Part shown: piece by piece, positions 37,643 to 42,319 of the stretch
Position numbering within the stretch: the first letter of the stretch is position 1
Layout: the number at the start of each line of letters is the position of its first letter
Virus record (IMG/VR): IMGVR_UViG_3300025327_000066
Location: 1-42,319 of that record
Source of the DNA: a virus
Length of the DNA: 42,319 nt
Direction: 5' to 3' (one strand)
Made by a program: the position numbers and the translations under genes
Notes under the pieces: model-generated
What the model saw: only the letters and a program-made list of their open reading frames with translations
Told to the model about the DNA's origin: nothing
Databases searched by the model: none

Positions 37643-37843
37643 CTACGAGCCTGCGTTCAGAACGATATTCGCCCGTGGCCCTAGTGCAGCGGCCTTATCT
37701 CCTATCAGTAGGCCCTCTAGGGGTTCGTAGCAATGAGGACAGCGAAGGATGTGCCGCTCCAACCAAGCTGCTTTCCTGCAAGTCGTGCTGCAATACTCGC
37801 GGCGAGCGAAGTTACGGCAGCCCTCGCGCTTACAGGGATTCAC
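37643..37843 (-). CDS. Zinc-finger protein (66 aa)
   Basis: The start is placed at GTG 37843, overlapping the upstream stop as GTGA with GAGGGG before it, rather than at the ORF start 37879. The protein has CKREGC (3-8), CSTTC (18-22) and CPHC (34-37), which fit a CHC-type or double zinc knuckle, with a hydrophobic end (GLLIGDKAAALG). DNA or RNA binding is plausible. Confidence 0.6.
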   Translation of the reverse strand: MNPCKREGCRNFARREYCSTTCRKAAWLERHILRCPHCYEPLEGLLIGDKAAALGPRANIVLNAGS

Positions 37844-38046
37844 ATAAACCCCTCGAAAGGCATCTCGACACGACCACACTTAACACATGTAGCATCAGGA
37901 GTGTGGGCAATATCCTCCCCTTTGAATATCCGCCTAGCATCTGCCTTTACAAAGCGTCTACACTTCGGGCAGACTGGAATAAATGTAGCGCCTTCTCCAT
38001 AGACCACTCTACGTACCCCCTCATATAGAAAGTCGGTCATTTTCAT
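37840..38046 (-). CDS. Zinc-ribbon protein (68 aa)
   Basis: ATG 38046 overlaps the previous stop as ATGA. CPKC at 26-29 and CVKC at 54-57 form a two-knuckle ribbon with 24 residues between, like a small transcription-factor-type ribbon (VCPKCRRFVKADARRIF ... ATCVKCGRVEMPF). An additional GTGA junction couples it to the next gene. Possibly regulates transcription of phage or host; unproven. Confidence 0.65.
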   Translation of the reverse strand: MKMTDFLYEGVRRVVYGEGATFIPVCPKCRRFVKADARRIFKGEDIAHTPDATCVKCGRVEMPFEGFM

Positions 38047-38366
38047 TTCTGCATCTCTCCAGGCAACACCAGTCCTACCTTCTTCCGCCTCATAGCACTA
38101 AGACTCATAGCCTGTGCCGCAGCCATGCTTCTTTCAAACTCCACTAGCTGCTCCGGTAACATAACCGCAGCCTGTAGTATCTTAACCAAGACCTTGCTCT
38201 TACAATCCTGACATACATACTGTATAGCTTCAGCGGCTACCTTAGCATATCTCTCCAGTACATCTAGGTGCTGGCATTCCTTTACTGCCCCCTCAGGGAT
38301 AGCTACCCCATGCTCAGTCAAGGCCATGCGGAGTGTAGGGTCATACTCAGGCTTGTCTTCACTCAC
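38043..38366 (-). CDS. Hypothetical helical protein (107 aa)
   Basis: Acidic N-terminus, a Cys/His pair (KECQHLD, about 29-35), CQDC at 51-54 and a helical rest (VLVKILQAAVMLPEQLVEFERSMAAAQAMSLSAM). Four ligands C-H-C-C could hold zinc. It overlaps the nuclease gene start by 8 bases and the following gene by 4. Family not recognised; position suggests a partner of the PD-(D/E)XK nuclease. Confidence 0.6.
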   Translation of the reverse strand: MSEDKPEYDPTLRMALTEHGVAIPEGAVKECQHLDVLERYAKVAAEAIQYVCQDCKSKVLVKILQAAVMLPEQLVEFERSMAAAQAMSLSAMRRKKVGLVLPGEMQK

Positions 38367-39210
38367 GGGGTACTCCTAGCGCATCTGCTTGAGCGCACCA
38401 CTGACGCACAGGACAGTAAGCCGCGCATCTAACATTCTCCCCTGGCCGGTAAACCACATCATACCCAGACAGTTGAGAGTGAAGCTCATTGGCCTTAAAC
38501 TTGCTTTCAAACACCCTGTAGGCTCGTTTGGCCCCCCTCTTCACCACTGCCCAGGTGTCTGGCTTGGCCCAACGTTCTTCTGCTGTACAATCAGAATATA
38601 TACCTTCCCGCGCGGCTTGGTGGAGTGTCACCCGTTCCTCAAGGAAGCTTTGAGTAAAGTCAGACGGCCACTTCTCCACCTCAATCTCAGCAAAGGGGTG
38701 GTCAGGCCAGCTAGGGTTCTCTTTGGCCTGCCGCTTGTTCCAATCCCTGAGAAGCAAAACTATCTTGAGTTTATCCACAGGATACCTATTTAGCTCTGCT
38801 AGGTAAGCATAAAGATTAAGCTGGGCCTGCCAATCCACCCTGCCTCCAAAGATGTAAGCCCAAACAGAAGTCACCTTAAAATCCACTATGGTATTAGTAT
38901 CATAGTAGCGGTCGAATTGTCCGCTCACTACCCAACCTAATACCTCAGTACTCAGACGATGTTCAGCAATGGAGCCTGCTATCTCAGCCCTGGAGACTAT
39001 ATAGTGCATGGCCTGGCCAAGCAATCTCCAAAGCCCCTCGCTCACATCCTGAGTTATCTCGTCTGCATGGGCTAGCTCTAGCGCAGCCATCTGTGGAGGG
39101 CGTAGCAATCCCGTGACACTAATATCTCCCACTAGCTCATAGTTATCCTGCTTGATAGCCTCAGCTATGGCAGCGTCTATCCCATGAATGTTCGTCCAAG
39201 AACTAGGCAT
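38359..39210 (-). CDS. PD-(D/E)XK nuclease (RecB/Cas4-like)
   Basis: A 283-residue nuclease. The catalytic set is His69 (GQAMHYIV), Asp100 (GQFDRYY), Asp110-Lys112 (VDFKV) and the Q-x3-Y motif QLNLYAYL (130-137), as in RecB, YqaJ and Cas4 nucleases that resect DNA ends. The C-terminal VRCAAYCPVRQWC holds three cysteines, partly like the Fe-S Cas4 group; a fourth is missing in the usual N-terminal position, so a complete cluster is doubtful. It overlaps the 61-aa gene by 8 bases. With the Sak4-like ATPase and SSB-like protein it makes an exonuclease/annealing module. Confidence 0.85.
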   Translation of the reverse strand: MPSSWTNIHGIDAAIAEAIKQDNYELVGDISVTGLLRPPQMAALELAHADEITQDVSEGLWRLLGQAMHYIVSRAEIAGSIAEHRLSTEVLGWVVSGQFDRYYDTNTIVDFKVTSVWAYIFGGRVDWQAQLNLYAYLAELNRYPVDKLKIVLLLRDWNKRQAKENPSWPDHPFAEIEVEKWPSDFTQSFLEERVTLHQAAREGIYSDCTAEERWAKPDTWAVVKRGAKRAYRVFESKFKANELHSQLSGYDVVYRPGENVRCAAYCPVRQWCAQADALGVPRE

Positions 39211-39388
39211 GTCTAGTCCTCTTCACTGCCTGTATCAAATCGTGAGCTACCTCTAATGCACAAGGAGGGCAGAATACGTAGGACACCACGTGGGCAAGGA
39301 TTATTTTAGGAAGCTCAAGGTCTTTACAAAGGGTGCAAGGCTCTTCAGCTTCAATACCCAATGGGGCGCGGACTTCAAGCTGGGGCAT
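39203..39388 (-). CDS. Cys-rich small protein (61 aa)
   Basis: A 61-residue product with CTLC (18-21) and CPPC (40-43), a compact zinc knuckle pair with 18 residues between, then a helix (ALEVAHDLIQAVKRTRH). Its start overlaps the end of the 90-aa gene by 14 bases, and its own end overlaps the nuclease gene. It may help nuclease or recombination proteins bind DNA. Not recognised. Confidence 0.6.
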   Translation of the reverse strand: MPQLEVRAPLGIEAEEPCTLCKDLELPKIILAHVVSYVFCPPCALEVAHDLIQAVKRTRHA

Positions 39389-39647
39389 TGGTGACTTCCT
39401 TTAACCAACTAGGCAGCGGATTCTTCTTCCTATCCTGATACATATCATGGTCAGAGTGAGGCCGGTAGTACCTGAATGCTACCATAGCTTCTCTCTGTGG
39501 AGCCTTGCGTATCTCACTCCAAGCATAGGCATGAGCCTTCCTGCACTTCCCGCCACACCTATAAGGCCCCAGTTTTACCTCTGTCTCCGGCCAGCCAAAA
39601 GCCTGGATGTACAGAGAGACAGCCTGCGTTATATCTGGTGTAGCCAT
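39375..39647 (-). CDS. Hypothetical protein (90 aa)
   Basis: Start placed at ATG 39647 (MATPDITQAVSLY), since AGGAGG lies four bases before it; the open frame extends upstream to 39758 but that part (MPESQPPGRVFRFKLRG) lacks a site. CGGKC at 31-35 and His/Tyr-rich region RYYRPHSDHDMYQD suggest metal binding. It precedes the anti-Shine-Dalgarno hairpin gap. Not recognised. Confidence 0.6.
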   Translation of the reverse strand: MATPDITQAVSLYIQAFGWPETEVKLGPYRCGGKCRKAHAYAWSEIRKAPQREAMVAFRYYRPHSDHDMYQDRKKNPLPSWLKEVTNAPA

Positions 39648-39822
39648 TATTCCTCCTGCACTATCTCCTTTTTCTCCGGCCAGGCGGGGCATCTTCATGT
39701 TGGTTCTACCCCTGAGTTTGAACCTGAAAACTCTGCCTGGTGGCTGGCTTTCTGGCAAATCTCAAGCCCCGTCGGTCTTTTTGACTGCCTTCTTACCTTA
39801 AGGATGCCCTTCCTGGCCGAAG

Positions 39823-39862
39823 CTGGAGCAGGGCCGAAAGGAGGTGAAAAACCCTGCTCCAG
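39823..39862 (-). other. Hairpin with 16S-tail-like (anti-Shine-Dalgarno) loop
   Basis: CTGGAGCAGGG (39823-39833) and CCCTGCTCCAG (39852-39862) form an 11-bp stem with an 18-base loop. On the minus strand, which is transcribed here, the loop reads TTTTTCACCTCCTTTCGG, containing TCACCTCCTTTC, identical to the 3' end of 16S rRNA. The element lies 17 bases after the stop of the 286-aa gene, in a 231-base gap. No U-tract follows on that strand. It could base-pair with AGGAGG ribosome sites in phage mRNAs. The plus strand instead presents AAAGGAGGTGA. Confidence 0.7.
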
Positions 39863-39878
39863 ACCCGACTGTTACTAT

Positions 39879-40739
39879 CTAACTAGCTTCTTCCTTTCCA
39901 TTCAGACTAACAATCCCATTAATAATAGTGACTAACCCTTCGCCTTCTAGCCTAGCCGCGAGCTTCCCACTAACCGCACTAGCCATCACTGACTCGCCTC
40001 CTATCTGGATATTATGAGAAATCCCAGCGGCCATCAAAGCCTCATCAAGCGCCTGCATGGGCTTACCTTCAATGGCCTTGAGTACGCTGGCCTGCGCCTC
40101 TTCGTCCTGCATAATATCCCTGAAGTTGGCTGGGCTCGGTGCCTGCTGTCCCTCTTCATTGACCTGACTTGCTGGCGGGAGAATCCTCACATCTCCAGTA
40201 AAGATATAATCAGTCCCCAACACAGCAGTAGGCAAGGGCGCAGCGAAATTCACTGGGTCACGGTCGTTCTCCCTGTTACGCGGAGGCTTCTCCACAATAA
40301 AGTGGTTGTTCACTATCTTGGTAGCATCAAACCCTGGGTTATCCCCGATAGTGTCTACTCCATGAGCAACACACCAGGAGTCGAATCGCCCACTAGAATC
40401 ACCAGGGAACGCAGTAATCCCTAGCCCAGCAAACGCCTTGCTAATCTTGGCGGGCCTCTGGTTCTTATCAGCCATATGGTATGTTCCGTCCTGCCGCTTG
40501 GAGAATAGCCTGCAACCAGACGAAACGTTGACTGCCCCTCCATCAGCCTGCTTTGCGTCTAGAGCTATGTACTGAATGTCCCAGTATGGCTGGTCGGGGT
40601 CTAGCCCCTCTGGTAGCTGGCGCATCCGGCCACGAGTCACGGCCTCTGCGACTGTGATAATCTCGTCAACCACACACCGCACGTGATTCTTAAAGGTAAG
40701 CGGCTCACGCTCTGGTGCGTCGTTAGGGTTATACGGCAT
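39879..40739 (-). CDS. Probable single-stranded DNA-binding protein (286 aa)
   Basis: No definite family match. Supporting an SSB role are its place between a family A polymerase and a nuclease/annealing module, its own promoter (40785-40813) and strong AGGAGG, a beta-rich core (YWDIQYIALDAKQADGGAVNVSSGCRLFSKR, NNHFIVEKPP), and an acidic, Gln/Asp-rich linker followed by a C-terminal winged-helix-like domain (about 220-286: DEALMAAGISHNIQIGGESVMASAVSGKLAARLEGEG). The N-terminal part reads as a replication protein (NHVRCVVDEIITVAEAVTRGRMRQLP). Alternatives are other DNA-binding replication factors. Confidence 0.55.
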   Translation of the reverse strand: MPYNPNDAPEREPLTFKNHVRCVVDEIITVAEAVTRGRMRQLPEGLDPDQPYWDIQYIALDAKQADGGAVNVSSGCRLFSKRQDGTYHMADKNQRPAKISKAFAGLGITAFPGDSSGRFDSWCVAHGVDTIGDNPGFDATKIVNNHFIVEKPPRNRENDRDPVNFAAPLPTAVLGTDYIFTGDVRILPPASQVNEEGQQAPSPANFRDIMQDEEAQASVLKAIEGKPMQALDEALMAAGISHNIQIGGESVMASAVSGKLAARLEGEGLVTIINGIVSLNGKEEAS

Positions 40740-40784
40740 CTAATGTTCCTCCTGTACTGAATCGTTCTGCAACTAGCAATCACT

Positions 40785-40813
40785 ACTCTATCCTACATCG
40801 CGTGCATTGTCAA
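40785..40813 (-). promoter_or_regulatory. Leftward promoter for the SSB-like operon
   Basis: On the minus strand TTGACA (40813-40808) and TAGAGT (40790-40785) with a 17-bp spacer, in the 101-base gap after the polymerase gene. It would add transcripts for the SSB-like and recombination genes, which are needed in quantity. Confidence 0.6.
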
Positions 40814-40840
40814 GCCTCCGTGGGGAACTTTCTTGGGATT

Positions 40841-42319
40841 TTACAAAAGATTTTCATTGTTCCAATACTTGCTGCACTTAACCTCGACTGGCGCACCAAT
40901 CCGAGGTAGATACTCCCTTGCTGTCTCCTCCATGATACTCTTAAACTGCTGCTTGAGCAAGGGTATGTCGCCATCTGTGGGGATATAAGCATGAATACTG
41001 TCATGCACCTGATTAACCAGCATCCAGCCCTCTTGAAACAGCCTGACCATAGCAGCCTTAGTGATATACCCAGCCATCGATTGTGTAGGATGGTTAATAG
41101 CCTGCTTGTAGGCTGAGTCTCCGCTTAAAAGTGAGATAGGCCGCACATGAAGGAAGGGTTCAGGCGAAACCGACTTGCCTGTCCGCTGTACTTCTCTCCA
41201 ATGCTCCTCTGTGAACTTCCACCAACCTACCCATAAACTGCGGTGCCGAGCCATCAGGCTCTCTACCTCTCTTATTGGCCTGCTTACTACTTGGCTGACA
41301 AAGTTCGCTCCACCTCCATAAAGTCCAGCGCCGAAGTTGAAGTTCTTAGCCTTCACTCTGCTATCTAGGCCGAGTGCTACTCTGGTTTCCTCGTGGATAT
41401 CTCTACCTTCTCTAAATGCTTCAAGAAGGTAGGTGTCGTTTGAAATCTCAGCCGCACATCTAAGCTCTGCCCCAGAGTAGTCTCCCCTGATAAGTAGCAT
41501 ACCTTCAGGCGCTCGTAAGCACCATTCCATTGCGTCAGGCTGATTCTGTAGATTACTTCGCTCACTACTTAGCCTTCCTGTCTGTGTGCTGCCTTCACCC
41601 TCTTCACTAGGAGTAATGTTAAACAGCCCAGCTAGCTTGTCCTTTCCTCTATTGGGATAGAAATAGGTAGTCAACAGTTTGTCCGCTGTCACCCACTGGT
41701 GCCGGAGAAACGCAGCCAGCGCATACTCGCCTTCCCCCTTCTCTGCTTCCTCTAGGAATTTCTTGTCTACACTCCTGACTCCAAAGTAACGCTGGAGTTG
41801 AAGGGGGGAGTTAATCCCAGGGCGTCCGTACTTCTCGACGTAATCTGTGCCGGACTTACGGACTCTCTTTCTCCGGCTGAGAAGTATCTCTGACTCACCC
41901 ACGAGTCGCTGAAAGGAAGCAGCAGTACGAGCAACCACTTCTTCCGAGGCTGTAATAGCTCGCTCCAGTCTATCGGCATCAATTTCGTATCCTCTGTAGC
42001 TACAATCAATGAGTGCTGGTATGAGTGCTCTATCAATATCATAGCAGGTTCCTCTCTGCTTCTCATGTAGTATAGGAAACAGCCTCTGAGTCAGCCACAA
42101 GTCTTGCGCGTGATACTGGTCTGCTCCGACTAGTTCCTGTTGAGAGTAACTTACCGTCTGTACTCCGAGATACTTCTGCGCCAGTCCTTTGAGTGAGAGG
42201 TCTTCCTCTCCTTGGCAGTAGGCTAGAGCTAGGGTATCTTCTACCCCTACACCTTGTAGCCAACCTCTGTGAGTTTGAGTCTGTGGCTTGAGGTGATACT
42301 CAGGAGGAAAAGGCTTCTC
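40841..42319 (-). CDS. DNA polymerase family A, 5' end outside the window
   Basis: The frame is open from the stop at 40841 through the right edge; the ATG-like start near 42100 is only internal. The visible 492 residues include, near the edge, the Exo-type region VEDTLALAYCQGEEDLSLKGLAQKYLG and YHAQDLWLTQRL, so a 3'-5' exonuclease domain precedes the polymerase. In the polymerase part are motif A IRGDYSGAELR, motif B RVKAKNFNFGAGLYGGGANF and motif C NQVHDSIHAY. Motif A has Gly after DYS as in T7-type DASG, and motif C has HDS rather than HDE. It likely replicates the phage genome. Confidence 0.9.
   Translation of the reverse strand, partial: EKPFPPEYHLKPQTQTHRGWLQGVGVEDTLALAYCQGEEDLSLKGLAQKYLGVQTVSYSQQELVGADQYHAQDLWLTQRLFPILHEKQRGTCYDIDRALIPALIDCSYRGYEIDADRLERAITASEEVVARTAASFQRLVGESEILLSRRKRVRKSGTDYVEKYGRPGINSPLQLQRYFGVRSVDKKFLEEAEKGEGEYALAAFLRHQWVTADKLLTTYFYPNRGKDKLAGLFNITPSEEGEGSTQTGRLSSERSNLQNQPDAMEWCLRAPEGMLLIRGDYSGAELRCAAEISNDTYLLEAFREGRDIHEETRVALGLDSRVKAKNFNFGAGLYGGGANFVSQVVSRPIREVESLMARHRSLWVGWWKFTEEHWREVQRTGKSVSPEPFLHVRPISLLSGDSAYKQAINHPTQSMAGYITKAAMVRLFQEGWMLVNQVHDSIHAYIPTDGDIPLLKQQFKSIMEETAREYLPRIGAPVEVKCSKYWNNENLL

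Noticed and set aside
38359-39210. Evidence for a phage-encoded CRISPR adaptation gene (true cas4)
   Set aside because: The protein has RecB-type motifs but lacks the N-terminal cysteine of Cas4 and there is no cas1 or cas2 nearby; a recombination nuclease is the simpler reading.
39690-39858. 55-codon frame ending at TGA overlapping ATGA before the 90-aa gene
   Set aside because: It has no ATG, GTG or TTG near its 5' end and no ribosome-binding site; the start would fall in the hairpin stem.
39823-39862. Intrinsic terminator
   Set aside because: The stem is strong, but on the transcribed minus strand the bases after the stem are CTTCGGCCAGG with no T-run, and the 18-base loop is too long for an ordinary terminator.
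42063-42263. Separate 66-codon gene upstream of the polymerase
   Set aside because: The polymerase frame itself stays open to the window edge with exonuclease-like motifs, so this is an out-of-frame shadow.

Overview
This window is a large part of the genome of a tailed double-stranded DNA bacteriophage (Caudoviricetes). It carries small and large terminase, portal, scaffold-like and HK97-type capsid genes, a collagen-like fibre, an amidase endolysin, and a replication/recombination module with a family A DNA polymerase. No host genes, rRNA, tRNA, integrase or recognisable repressor are seen. Nearly every gene is preceded by a Shine-Dalgarno sequence of the AGGAGG type and sigma70-like promoters are visible, so the host is a bacterium; the taxon cannot be read from the sequence. 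No tape-measure, tail-tube or tail-sheath gene is evident, and a 1480-residue protein lies upstream of the scaffold and capsid. A short-tailed (podovirus-like) particle is therefore the best guess, but this is an inference.

Layout. From 7128 leftward to 78 all genes are on the minus strand. They are mostly tiny, overlapping, Cys-rich or hypothetical proteins, plus a RepA-like ATPase, a DUF4326 protein, a family 4-like uracil-DNA glycosylase and an N6-adenine methyltransferase. Positions 7129-7674 form a 546-bp divergent control region with four copies of a 19-bp operator-like palindrome and a degenerate A-tract/C-tract repeat running into a late promoter. From 7675 to 32473 all genes are on the plus strand: terminase (7.7-9.9 kb), portal (10.1-12.1 kb), small head genes, the 1480-residue protein (13.4-17.9 kb), scaffold and capsid (18.0-19.6 kb), decoration and fibre genes (19.6-26.3 kb), lysis genes (26.3-28.0 kb) and further adsorption or tail proteins (28.2-32.5 kb). 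From 42319 back to 32561 the minus strand carries DNA polymerase A (5' end outside the window), a probable ssDNA-binding protein, a PD-(D/E)XK nuclease, a Sak4-like RecA ATPase, LAGLIDADG and HNH endonucleases, a secreted lysozyme-like protein, an ERCC4 nuclease and a metallophosphoesterase. If the genome is circular or circularly permuted, the two minus-strand arms would be one continuous early region read leftward from the control region through position 1 and on from the far end.

How the parts work together. The early arm supplies replication (RepA-like ATPase, polymerase A, SSB-like protein), recombination and repair (Sak4-like ATPase, RecB-like nuclease, ERCC4 nuclease, uracil glycosylase) and DNA modification (adenine methylase). 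The late arm builds the capsid, packages DNA, and makes adsorption and lysis proteins. The most unusual signals are the four-site operator array with no visible cognate repressor; an 11-bp hairpin whose minus-strand loop reproduces the 16S rRNA anti-Shine-Dalgarno tail; two structured intergenic elements in the packed late operon; a (GA)7 repeat inside the methyltransferase ribosome-binding site; a 69-residue protein with an HExxH motif; and a lysozyme gene whose start and signal peptide look split by a one-base indel.
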